Shown here: piece by piece, positions 17,479-25,259 of the stretch
Position numbering within the stretch: the first letter of the stretch is position 1
Layout: every line of letters begins with the position of its first letter
Assembly: GCA_036560145.1 (NCBI GenBank)
Contig: DATBRV010000009.1
Span: 1-64,000, forward strand
Reading direction: 5' to 3'
DNA: 64,000 nucleotides
DNA from: DATBRV01 sp036560145
Lineage (GTDB): Bacteria > Myxococcota_A > UBA9160 > SMWR01
Made by a program: the position numbers and the translations under genes
Notes under the pieces: model-generated
What the model saw: only the letters and a program-made list of their open reading frames with translations
Database searches by the model: none
Told to the model about the DNA's origin: nothing

Positions 17479-19802
17479 CGCAGGGGATGCAACTGTTCCA
17501 CCACGGGGATGATCTCGTAGTTGGCGTAGCCGAACTCGTTGCTGCGCGCCCCGAGGTACTTGTCGCCCAGCTTGTAGACCGCGATCTCGATCGGCGTCCC
17601 GACCAGCGCGGAGACGATCTTTCCGCCGTTGATGCTGTAGGTCCGGGACTCCCCGAGGTAGCTGGCGTCGGCCGCGTCGCCCATCAGGCTGGGCATCAGC
17701 CTGTTCTTCCCCGTGTAGCGGAGCTGGAACTCGCCCTGGCCCTCCGGGAAGCGCTGCGTGACGAAGCCGGGATCGGAGGGCGTCAGCGGCTTCCGCGCCG
17801 CGCCCGCGCCGAGGGCGCTGTAGATGATCATCTGCCTGTCGCCCGTCACCGTGTTCTGGAACCAGATGGACTTCTCCGCGACGAGCGCCTTCAGCTCGGC
17901 ATCACCGAGCGCGACCGCGCCCTTCTTCTTGAGGTCGGCGACCGTGATGCCCGGCGCGGCCTGCTTGCGCGCGGCGGCGTCCGGCGCATACCAGATGGGA
18001 GAGCTCCAGGCGCGCTCCTGGAGGGTCGCGGCCACCACGTCCGGGGGAGCGATGCCGAGCTGCTTGGCCTGGATCGTGGTCCAGCGCGGGGTCGGGATCT
18101 CGAGCACGCGCGCGTAGTAGAAGGCGTGCAGGGCGGGATCGAACTCGGGATCGGTCCAGAGCGTCTTGAGCTCCACGGCGCCGATCGTGTTGGTGTAGGC
18201 CGCGTTCGCGACGTCCACCGTGCTGCCGATCGGCGGCACCACGCCGGTCCACTTGTCCGGCTTGCGGTCGCCCGCCCAGACCACGTCGAAGACCTTCTCG
18301 AAGCTCTGCCCGTTCTTCGCCCAACCCTTCACGATCTGGATCCGGTCGAGGTTGCCCGAGGTCGGGTCCTTGGCCGCCCACACCAGGAAGGTCGGCGACT
18401 TGGCCTGCGCCGGCGGCAGGTCTCCGCCCATCGGCACGCCCTTCGCGTAGCCGCTCTTCACCCAGTCCTTCTCGCCCAGCGTGGCCGCCGTGTATTCCCA
18501 GCCGCCGAACAAGCGGACCTTGATGTGCGGCCCGGTCACGGCGAAGGTCTCCTTGCGCTTCATGCCGTCGAAGAGCGAAGCGCGCGTGTTCTCCTCGGCC
18601 CACACGCCGGTCAGCCCGCTGGTGCCTTCCGTGCGCGCGTCGAACATGCCGCCGACGAGCGTGCCGGACATGCGCGCCTCGGGCGTGCCGTCCGTGAAGG
18701 TATGCCCGCCGAAGAAATTGTCCTGGCGGTAGGGGACGGCGGTGTTGTGCGAGTCCGACGCGGCCCCGAAGCCGAACTTGAACGGGTTGAAGCCCTGGCT
18801 GTCTTGCAGGGCGAGGCCGTCCTTCAAGGCCTGCCGGGCGTAGCTGCCGACGATGTGGGGAATCCGGCCGGGCGGGTTGCCCAGCAGCACCGACATCAGC
18901 TCGAAGCTCGCGAACTCGTCGTTGGGCGAGAGCAGCGGGTGCGTCTCGGAGGTGCCCTTGAGCTGCTTGATCTCGATCAGCGGCTCGTTGCGGGTGCGCG
19001 ACGCAGCGTAGGCGGCGTCGATCGGGCGGCCCTTGGTGTCGACCTCGGTCGGGAACATGCGGCCGTCGGAGAGGTTGGCGTTGTGCGAGATCGCGAGCAG
19101 CTCGTTGCCCGCCTTGCGCTGCCCGTCCATCCAGCTCCAGAGGTCGACGGGATGCTTCGAATCCAGGGCGCTGAACGGCATCGCCGGCACCTTGGCGCAT
19201 TCCCGGAAGAAGATGTTGCGGTGCAGGTTCATGTTGCTCGGCATCGAGGTCCACTCGTACGAGCAGAAGGCTGTGAACTTCCCGGGCTGGTTCGCCTGGT
19301 CGGCGAGCGCGACGTTCCGCTTCCAGACCGTTCCGGCGATCTCGGGAGCCATCAGCGCCGGGATGGGCGGTCCGCTGGCCAGGGTGTTGATGGCGTAGAG
19401 GGCGACCCGCTCCATCTCTTCCTTGGTTCGGGCCTTCAGGATCAGGGGCTCCGCCGCGGGGAGCTTGCTGACCGCGGAGCCCGGCTCGTTGGCGAGATTG
19501 ACGACGCCCGCGTATTCGGAGTGATCGGTGACGCCCGCCCAGTCGAGCGGCGTGTCGATCTTGACGTCGTAGCCGAGCGGATGCTTGATCGGCTGGCCCT
19601 GGAAGTACTGGTAGGCGTCGCCGGGGCTGGTGAGCATGTTCCCGAGCGCGAAGGCGTCGAGCGACCAGCTGGTGTGGACGTGGGTCTCGCCGAAGTACGC
19701 GTCGCGCTCGGGATTGCCCTTCGCGAAGGCCGCACCGACGGGCGCCATCAGCGCCGACACCGCAATGGAACACCAGACCCGCAGCCGCCGGATGCTCGCC
19801 AT
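17475..19802 (-). CDS. DUF3604 domain-containing exported protein
   Basis: A 775-residue protein with a signal peptide (residues 1-29, ending PVGAAFAKG). The mature N-terminus carries AYFGETHVHTSWSLDAF and later AGVTDHSEYAG, the His/Asp pattern of a PHP-like metal centre and the hallmark of DUF3604. A further SDSHNTAVPYRQDNF metal-like motif lies near residue 365. The start at ATG 19802 is supported by an upstream GGGAGAG and by the clean signal peptide. It heads a tightly overlapping operon with PpiC and HupE. DUF3604 proteins are common in aquatic bacteria, but their biochemical role is not established. A periplasmic metallo-hydrolase is a reasonable guess. Confidence 0.88.
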   Translation of the reverse strand: MASIRRLRVWCSIAVSALMAPVGAAFAKGNPERDAYFGETHVHTSWSLDAFALGNMLTSPGDAYQYFQGQPIKHPLGYDVKIDTPLDWAGVTDHSEYAGVVNLANEPGSAVSKLPAAEPLILKARTKEEMERVALYAINTLASGPPIPALMAPEIAGTVWKRNVALADQANQPGKFTAFCSYEWTSMPSNMNLHRNIFFRECAKVPAMPFSALDSKHPVDLWSWMDGQRKAGNELLAISHNANLSDGRMFPTEVDTKGRPIDAAYAASRTRNEPLIEIKQLKGTSETHPLLSPNDEFASFELMSVLLGNPPGRIPHIVGSYARQALKDGLALQDSQGFNPFKFGFGAASDSHNTAVPYRQDNFFGGHTFTDGTPEARMSGTLVGGMFDARTEGTSGLTGVWAEENTRASLFDGMKRKETFAVTGPHIKVRLFGGWEYTAATLGEKDWVKSGYAKGVPMGGDLPPAQAKSPTFLVWAAKDPTSGNLDRIQIVKGWAKNGQSFEKVFDVVWAGDRKPDKWTGVVPPIGSTVDVANAAYTNTIGAVELKTLWTDPEFDPALHAFYYARVLEIPTPRWTTIQAKQLGIAPPDVVAATLQERAWSSPIWYAPDAAARKQAAPGITVADLKKKGAVALGDAELKALVAEKSIWFQNTVTGDRQMIIYSALGAGAARKPLTPSDPGFVTQRFPEGQGEFQLRYTGKNRLMPSLMGDAADASYLGESRTYSINGGKIVSALVGTPIEIAVYKLGDKYLGARSNEFGYANYEIIPVVEQLHPLR

Positions 19803-19870
19803 CGCAATCTCTCCCTTGGTACCCACCCGAGCAAACGCTACCGTGGTCCGGCGCACCGTGGAAGGCCCCG

Positions 19871-20767
19871 ATGGAAATCCTGCGCACACCCGACGAGCGG
19901 TTCGCGAGCCTGCCCGGCTACCCGTTCGCGCCCCATTACGCGCAGGTCGACGGGCTGCGGCTCCACTACCTGGACGAGGGCCCGCGGAACGGGCCGGTCG
20001 CGCTGCTGCTGCACGGCGAGCCGTCCTGGTCGTATCTCTACCGCAAGCTGGTGCCGATATTGACGGCCGCGGGGCTGCGCGTGGTGGCGCCCGACCTGAT
20101 CGGATTCGGGCGGTCCGACAAGCCGGCGCGCCGCGAGGACTACAGCTACCAGCGGCACGTCGACTGGCTGCGCGGATTCGTGGAAGCCGTGTCGCTCCGG
20201 AACATCACACTCGTGTGTCAGGACTGGGGCGGGCTGCTCGGCCTGCGTCTGGTGGGCGAGCACCCGGATTGGTTCGCGCGGGTGATCGCGGCCAATACGT
20301 TTCTACCGATTGGCGAGGGCGCGCCGAGCCCCGCCTTTCTCGCCTGGCGCAGGTTTTCGCAGGAGACGCCGCGTTTCCACGTGGGAGGGATCGTGGCGGG
20401 CGGCTGCGCGACGAAGCTCCCGCCCGAGGTGATCGCGGCCTACGACGCGCCCTTTCCCGACGACCGCTACCTGTCCGGCGCGCGGCAGTTCCCGGTGCTG
20501 GTGCCGATCGCGCCGGACGATCCAGCTGCGGCCGCCAACCGCGCGGCCTGGACCCATCTCGAGCGCTTCGAGAAGCCCTTCCTGACCGCCTTCAGCGATC
20601 TGGACATGATCACGCGCGGACTGGAGGCCGGGCTCGAGGCGCGCATCCCCGGGGCCCGCGGCCAGCCGCACACCACGATCCGGGGCGGCGGTCATTTCCT
20701 CCAGGAGGACCGCGGCGAGGAGCTCGCGCGCGTGGTGGTGGATTTCGTGCGGCGGACGGGCGGCTGA
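19871..20767 (+). CDS. Haloalkane dehalogenase
   Basis: A 298-residue alpha/beta hydrolase of the haloalkane dehalogenase type, which cleaves carbon-halogen bonds hydrolytically. The nucleophile elbow is VCQDWGG with Asp118 rather than Ser, immediately followed by halide-stabilising Trp119. HGEPSW supplies the Glu50 that precedes the oxyanion region, SDLDMI a candidate acid and GGGHFLQED the base His. Length and motifs fit the DhlA/DhmA-like subfamily. No signal peptide is visible. It lies 1 bp upstream of a metallo-hydrolase gene. Natural substrate unknown. A fluoroacetate dehalogenase would be expected to show a different elbow (RDRGG type). Confidence 0.88.
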   Translation: MEILRTPDERFASLPGYPFAPHYAQVDGLRLHYLDEGPRNGPVALLLHGEPSWSYLYRKLVPILTAAGLRVVAPDLIGFGRSDKPARREDYSYQRHVDWLRGFVEAVSLRNITLVCQDWGGLLGLRLVGEHPDWFARVIAANTFLPIGEGAPSPAFLAWRRFSQETPRFHVGGIVAGGCATKLPPEVIAAYDAPFPDDRYLSGARQFPVLVPIAPDDPAAAANRAAWTHLERFEKPFLTAFSDLDMITRGLEAGLEARIPGARGQPHTTIRGGGHFLQEDRGEELARVVVDFVRRTGG

Positions 20768-20768
20768 C

Positions 20769-21803
20769 GTGTCGCGATCGCTCGAGATGACGCTCGCCGC
20801 CGTCCTCGTGCTCACCGGATGCGACCGGCTGATCGACCGCCAGATCGAGCGCGGCCTCACGCGCGCCGACGCGAGCGTGCTGAGCTCGCCGGATCTCCAG
20901 GTGGTGCTCTGCGGCACGGGCTCGCCGCTGCCCGACGCGACGCGGGCGGGGCCCTGCACCGCGGTGATCGCGGGCGGGGTCTTCCTGCTGGTCGACGTCG
21001 GCCCCGGCTCCTGGGAGCGGGTGGATCTCGAGAACCTTCCGATCGCCGAGCTGGACGGCGTGCTGCTCACGCACTTCCACTCCGATCACATCGGCGACCT
21101 CGGCGAGGCGATCACGCAGAGCTGGATCGCGGGGCGGACGCAGCCGCTCGACGTCTACGGTCCGCCGGGGGTCGCCCGGATCCTGGCCGGGCTGCGCGAG
21201 GTCTACGCCTTCGACGTGGAGTACCGCGTCGCCCACCACGGACAGGCCTGGATGCCGCGCGAGGCCGGATCCGCCGTGGCGCACGAGATCGCCCTCCCGT
21301 CGGAGGGCTCCTCGGACGCGGTGACCGTGCTCGAGCGGGACGGCCTGCGCGTCAGCGCGTTCCGGGTCGATCACACTCCGGTGTCTCCCGCGGTCGGCTA
21401 TCGCTTCGACTGGCGAGGGCGCACGCTGGTGATCTCGGGCGATACCGGCCGGAGCGCGAGCCTGGTGGCGAACGCGCGCGGCGCCGACCTGCTCGTGCAC
21501 GAGGCGCTCCAGCCGAAGCTGACCGGGCGCGCGTCGGACGTCGCGCGCCGGCTCGGGCGGGAGCGGATGGCGAAGCTCGCCGGCGACGTCGCGAGCTACC
21601 ACACCAGCCCGCGCGACGCGGCGCAGGCGGCCCGCGAGGCGGGGGTGAAGCAGCTGGTCCTCACCCACCTGGTGCCGGGTCCGGAGGGACCGCTCGCCGC
21701 GCGGCTCTTCCTGGACGGGGCCGGGGAGGCCTTCGAGGGCGAGATCACGCTGGGCGAAGACGGCATGCGCTTCGCCCTGCCGCCGGAGGCGGGGCTGGAT
21801 TGA
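20769..21803 (+). CDS. Metallo-beta-lactamase fold hydrolase, probable lipoprotein
   Basis: A 344-residue protein starting at GTG one base after the dehalogenase stop. The N-terminus has a lipobox-like LVLTGCDRL (Cys18), suggesting a lipoprotein. The metallo-beta-lactamase metal motif is LTHFHSDHIGD near residue 97, followed by SGDTGRSASL and a late HLVPGPEGP. The arrangement resembles the RNase Z / arylsulfatase-like hydrolase branch rather than beta-lactamases. It is probably co-transcribed with the haloalkane dehalogenase. An intrinsic terminator directly follows. Substrate unknown. Confidence 0.82.
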   Translation: MSRSLEMTLAAVLVLTGCDRLIDRQIERGLTRADASVLSSPDLQVVLCGTGSPLPDATRAGPCTAVIAGGVFLLVDVGPGSWERVDLENLPIAELDGVLLTHFHSDHIGDLGEAITQSWIAGRTQPLDVYGPPGVARILAGLREVYAFDVEYRVAHHGQAWMPREAGSAVAHEIALPSEGSSDAVTVLERDGLRVSAFRVDHTPVSPAVGYRFDWRGRTLVISGDTGRSASLVANARGADLLVHEALQPKLTGRASDVARRLGRERMAKLAGDVASYHTSPRDAAQAAREAGVKQLVLTHLVPGPEGPLAARLFLDGAGEAFEGEITLGEDGMRFALPPEAGLD

Positions 21804-21804
21804 A

Positions 21805-21830
21805 GGCTGGCGGGCGCGCCGGCCTTTTGT
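21805..21830 (+). terminator. Intrinsic terminator after the metallo-hydrolase gene
   Basis: Two bases after the stop codon, an 8-bp stem (GGCTGGCG at 21805-21812 with CGCCGGCC at 21817-21824, one G-T pair) encloses a GGCG loop and is followed by TTTTGTT. It separates the dehalogenase/metallo-hydrolase unit from the efflux operon. Confidence 0.75.
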
Positions 21831-21831
21831 T

Positions 21832-21845
21832 AGTAAATACTCACT
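21832..21845. promoter_or_regulatory. Putative TetR operator directly before the tetR-like start codon
   Basis: The AT-rich stretch AGTAAATACTCACT is an imperfect 14-bp palindrome (10 of 14 positions symmetric) in an otherwise GC-rich region. It ends two bases before the ATG at 21847. Its position suits autoregulation of the TetR / HlyD / MFS operon. A TAAATA hexamer inside it may double as the -10 box of a leaderless promoter. Confidence 0.5.
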
Positions 21846-21846
21846 T

Positions 21847-22545
21847 ATGGCGCCTCCCGCCGCCGCCGCGCCCCGTTCCCGCGCCCCCGCGCGCGCCCGT
21901 CGCACCCGCCCGGGCGGCGCCGAGCGCCGCCAGCAGATCCTGCGGGCGGCCTCGGAGTGCTTCGGCACCCGGGGCTTCCACGGGACGACCACCCGCGACG
22001 TCGCCGCCGCCGTCGGCATCACCGAGGCGGCGCTCTATCGCTACTTCGACGGCAAGGAGGCGATCTACACCGCCATCCTGGATGCGCGCATGTCGGCGCC
22101 CGATCCGGTCGACGCGGTGGAGGCGTTCGCCGAGCGCGGCGACGACCACGCGGTCTTCAGCGGGCTGCTTGAGGCGCTGTTCGCGCGCGTGAACGCCGAT
22201 CCGTCCTTCATCCGCCTGCTCTTCTACTCGGCGCTGGAAGGCCACCAGCTGGCGACCCCCTTCCGGGAGAAGCGGATCCGGCGCCTGCGCGAGTTCCTGA
22301 CCGGCTACATCGCGCGCCGCGTCCGGGAGGGCGCGTTCCGGCCGATCGACCCCGCCCTCGGCGCGCGTTTCTTCATCGGCCTCTTCGTCGATTACGCGCT
22401 CGTGCGTCAGGTGTTCGGCGAGCCCGATCTCTACCCGCAGCCTGCGGAGGAGGTCGCGCGCTCCCACGTCGCGATCTTCCTGGACGGAATGCGGGCGGCG
22501 CCGGCGGCGTCCCGGCGCAAGCCGGCGAGGCGCAAGCGTGGCTGA
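21847..22545 (+). CDS. TetR/AcrR family transcriptional regulator
   Basis: A 232-residue regulator. After an Ala/Pro/Arg-rich tail of about 25 residues comes a classic TetR DNA-binding domain: RRQQILRAASECFGTRGFHGTT followed by the recognition-helix region VAAAVGITEAALYRYFDGKEAIY. The remaining roughly 150 residues form the ligand-binding helical domain. It is the first gene of an efflux operon, overlapping the membrane-fusion gene by 8 bases, so it very likely represses that pump from the palindrome immediately upstream. There is no Shine-Dalgarno sequence before the ATG, consistent with leaderless translation. Confidence 0.9.
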   Translation: MAPPAAAAPRSRAPARARRTRPGGAERRQQILRAASECFGTRGFHGTTTRDVAAAVGITEAALYRYFDGKEAIYTAILDARMSAPDPVDAVEAFAERGDDHAVFSGLLEALFARVNADPSFIRLLFYSALEGHQLATPFREKRIRRLREFLTGYIARRVREGAFRPIDPALGARFFIGLFVDYALVRQVFGEPDLYPQPAEEVARSHVAIFLDGMRAAPAASRRKPARRKRG

Positions 22546-23548
22546 AGCGACGCTCGCAGGAGACCGGATCCGGATCGGCATCCGGCCGGTGCTGATCGGC
22601 GTGGCCGCCCTCGCGGTGGCGCTGATCGCGACCTGGTGGTTCGTCGCGCTGCGCGGCCGCGAGAGCACCGACGACGCCTTCGTCGAAGGGCATCTGGTCT
22701 TCCTCTCGTCCCGCGTCTCGGGCCACGTGCTCGAGGTGCTGGTCGGCGAGAACGAACGGGTCCGCGAGAACCAGCCGCTGGTGCGGCTCGACCCCGCCGA
22801 CTTCGAGGCTCGGGTAGCGCACGCGCGGGCGGACCTGGACGCCGCGCGCAATCGCATGTCGCAGGCGAGCGCCGCCGCCGAAGCCGCCGCCGCGCAGGGA
22901 CGCGCCGCGGCCGCGCGCCTGCGCCACACCGAGCAGGAGCTGGTGCGCGCCCGCGAGCTGGTCGGCAAGCACGCGGCGGCGCCGACCGCGCTGGACACCG
23001 CGCTCGCCGAGCGCGACGCCGCCGCCGCGGAGCTGCGCGCGGCCGAGCAGCGCGAGCAGGCCGAGCGCGCCGCGCTCGTGAACGAGGCCCCCGTGCGGCA
23101 GTCCGAGGCGGCCCTGCGCGAAGCCGAGCTCGCGCTCGCGTACACCGTGGTGGCGGCGCCGTTCGACGGGATCGTCGGCAAGAAGGGCGTCGAGACCGGG
23201 GCCAACGTCGCCGCCGGGCAGCCCTTGTTTGCGCTGGCGGCCGCCTCCGGCAACTGGGTGATCGCGAACTTCAAGGAGACCCAGATCGGACGCATCCGGC
23301 CGGGCGACCGCGCCGAGATCAGCGTGGACGCCTTCCCGGGGCGCAGCTGGCGCGGTCACGTGGAATCCATCTCGCCGGCGACGGGGGCCAAGTACGCGCT
23401 GCTCCCGCCCGACAACGCCACCGGGAACTTCACCAAGGTCGTGCAGCGCGTGCCCGTCAAGATCGCCATCGACGGCGTCGACGCGGACGGCGCGGCGGAC
23501 GCGCTCTCCGTCGGCCTCTCGGTCAACGTCGATGTCCGCGTCCGCTGA
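22538..23548 (+). CDS. HlyD family membrane-fusion subunit (EmrA-like)
   Basis: A 336-residue periplasmic adaptor starting at GTG 22538 inside the 3' end of the TetR gene. One N-terminal transmembrane helix lies at residues 16-38. It is followed by the biotinyl-lipoyl half VSGHVLEVLVGENERVRENQPLVRLD, an Ala/Arg/Glu-rich coiled-coil hairpin (about residues 95-190) and the second lipoyl half AAPFDGIVGKKGVETGANV with a beta-barrel domain. This is the EmrA/HlyD layout that bridges an inner-membrane MFS pump to an outer-membrane channel. It overlaps the pump gene by 17 bases. No TolC-type gene is present in the window. Confidence 0.9.
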   Translation: MAEATLAGDRIRIGIRPVLIGVAALAVALIATWWFVALRGRESTDDAFVEGHLVFLSSRVSGHVLEVLVGENERVRENQPLVRLDPADFEARVAHARADLDAARNRMSQASAAAEAAAAQGRAAAARLRHTEQELVRARELVGKHAAAPTALDTALAERDAAAAELRAAEQREQAERAALVNEAPVRQSEAALREAELALAYTVVAAPFDGIVGKKGVETGANVAAGQPLFALAAASGNWVIANFKETQIGRIRPGDRAEISVDAFPGRSWRGHVESISPATGAKYALLPPDNATGNFTKVVQRVPVKIAIDGVDADGAADALSVGLSVNVDVRVR

Positions 23549-25124
23549 GCCCCTGACCGGGGCCCGGAGCGCAGCCGCCGACCCCCCCTCGCGCCTCTCG
23601 CTCGCCCAGCGCCTGATGCTGGTCGGCGTGATGCTGGCGACGGTCCTCGAAATCCTCGACACCTCGATCGTGAACGTGGCGCTCCCGAGCATGATGGGAA
23701 ACCTGGGCGCAACCGTCGACGAGATCTCCTGGGTCGTCACCAGCTACATCATCGCCAACGTGATCGTGATCCCGATGACGAGCTGGCTCGCCGGGCGCTT
23801 CGGTCGGCGTCGATACTTCGTGACGTCGATCGCCATCTTCACGGCGGCGTCGTTCCTGTGCGGCCTCGCCAGCTCGCTTCCCGAGCTGGTGCTGTTCCGC
23901 GTGATCCAGGGCCTGGGCGGCGGCGCGCTGCTCTCGATGGCGCAGTCGATCATGATGGAGACCTTCCCGCCGCAGCGGCAGGGCACCGGCCAGGCCATCT
24001 TCGGGATGGGCGCGGCGCTCGGCCCGAGCCTGGGGCCGACGCTGGGCGGCTGGATCACCAACCAGTGGTCGTGGCCCTGGATCTTCTACGTCAACGTCCC
24101 GCTCGGAATCGTCTCCGGCCTGCTCTGCTGGAACTACCTGCACGAGCCGCCGGCGCCCAGCGTGCGGCGCACGCAGGGCGTCGACTGGGCGGGGATCGTG
24201 CTGCTGGTGGTGGGCGTGGGGGCGCTCCAGACCGTGATCGAGCGCGGCAACCGCCTCGACTGGTTCGACAGCCGCCTGATCACGACCTTCGCGGCGTTGG
24301 CCGCCAGCTCGCTCGCGCTCTTCATCTGGCACGAGCTGCGGGTCGCGCATCCGATCGTGGATCTGCGCGTGCTGCGCCACCGCGCGCTCGCGGTGGGCTG
24401 CGTCTACGGCGCGCTGGTCGGCGTCGGCCTCTACGGCAGCGTCTTCCTGTTCCCGCTCTTCACGCAGCAGGTGCTGCACTGGAATTCCTGGCAGTCGGGG
24501 CTCGGGATCGCGCCGTCCGCGCTGATGACGGCCATCACCATGATGCTGGTAGGCAGGCTCGTCTGGCGGATCGGTCCGGCGCCGCTCTTCGCGGTCGGCG
24601 TCGTGATCTTCGTCCCGACGCTGTACGCGATGAGCCATTGGACGCTCCAGAGCAGCCGCCTGGATCTGTTCTGGCCGCAGATCGGGCGCGGGATCGCGAT
24701 GGGATTCCTGTTCGTGCCCCTCTCGATGTCGGCGCTGCGCGCGCTGCCCCCGTCCGACATGCTCCAGGGCGCGGGGCTGTTCAACCTGTTCCGCCAGACG
24801 GGCGGAAGCATCGGCATCGCGGTGCTCGCGACGCTGATCGATCACCGCAGCGTCTTGCATCATGCGTATCTCTCGGAGAGCGTCTCGCCGTTCTCGGCGG
24901 CGACGCAGGAACGGCTGGCGGCGCTCGCCTCGGGCTTTGCTGCGCGCGGCCTGGACGCGACCCGCGCGCTCGATGCGGCGCGGCACGCGCTCGACGGAAG
25001 CGTCGCGGCCCAGTCCGCGGTGCTCGCCTTCCGAGACTGCTATCTGGTGATCCTGGTGCTCTTCGTGCTGCTCTCGCCGCTGATCCCGCTGATGCGAAGG
25101 CCGAACATTCCCGCCCGGCCTTAG
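23532..25124 (+). CDS. DHA2 family multidrug MFS transporter (EmrB/QacA-like)
   Basis: A 530-residue, 14-helix drug:proton antiporter. The first helix has LDTSIVNVALPSMMGNLGAT, the DHA2 hallmark of helix 1. ITSWLAGRFGRRR-like sequence marks loop 2-3, and RVIQGLGGGALLSMAQS with GMGAALGPSLGPTLGGW is antiporter motif C in helix 5. Paired with the upstream EmrA-like adaptor and a TetR repressor, it probably exports hydrophobic toxins across both membranes. The final TAG is fused to the first unit of a three-copy repeat array. Confidence 0.92.
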   Translation: MSASAEPLTGARSAAADPPSRLSLAQRLMLVGVMLATVLEILDTSIVNVALPSMMGNLGATVDEISWVVTSYIIANVIVIPMTSWLAGRFGRRRYFVTSIAIFTAASFLCGLASSLPELVLFRVIQGLGGGALLSMAQSIMMETFPPQRQGTGQAIFGMGAALGPSLGPTLGGWITNQWSWPWIFYVNVPLGIVSGLLCWNYLHEPPAPSVRRTQGVDWAGIVLLVVGVGALQTVIERGNRLDWFDSRLITTFAALAASSLALFIWHELRVAHPIVDLRVLRHRALAVGCVYGALVGVGLYGSVFLFPLFTQQVLHWNSWQSGLGIAPSALMTAITMMLVGRLVWRIGPAPLFAVGVVIFVPTLYAMSHWTLQSSRLDLFWPQIGRGIAMGFLFVPLSMSALRALPPSDMLQGAGLFNLFRQTGGSIGIAVLATLIDHRSVLHHAYLSESVSPFSAATQERLAALASGFAARGLDATRALDAARHALDGSVAAQSAVLAFRDCYLVILVLFVLLSPLIPLMRRPNIPARP

Positions 25125-25259
25125 TGAACTTCGCTCGCCTTCGGCTCGCTGCGCGCTTGGCTTGCCTGAGTGAACTGCGCTCGCCTTTGGCTCGCTGCGC
25201 GCTTCGCTTGCCTGAGTGAACTGCGCTCGCCTTCGGCTCGCTGCGCGCTTGGCTTGCTA
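25124..25259 (+). repeat. Three tandem 46-bp copies of the dispersed gene-end repeat
   Basis: Units start at 25124, 25170 and 25216 with an exact 46-base period. Each begins GTGAACTTCGCTCGCC or GTGAACTGCGCTCGCC, continues with a CGGCTCGCTGCGCGCTT core and ends GGCTTGC or CGCTTGC. The array exactly spans the gap between two convergent genes: the MFS stop is joined to its left edge, and the phospholipase stop lies inside its right edge. No strong hairpin is apparent in a unit. Confidence 0.85.

Noticed and set aside
25124..25259. CRISPR array
   Set aside because: The 46-bp units are contiguous with no unique spacers, and no cas genes are present.
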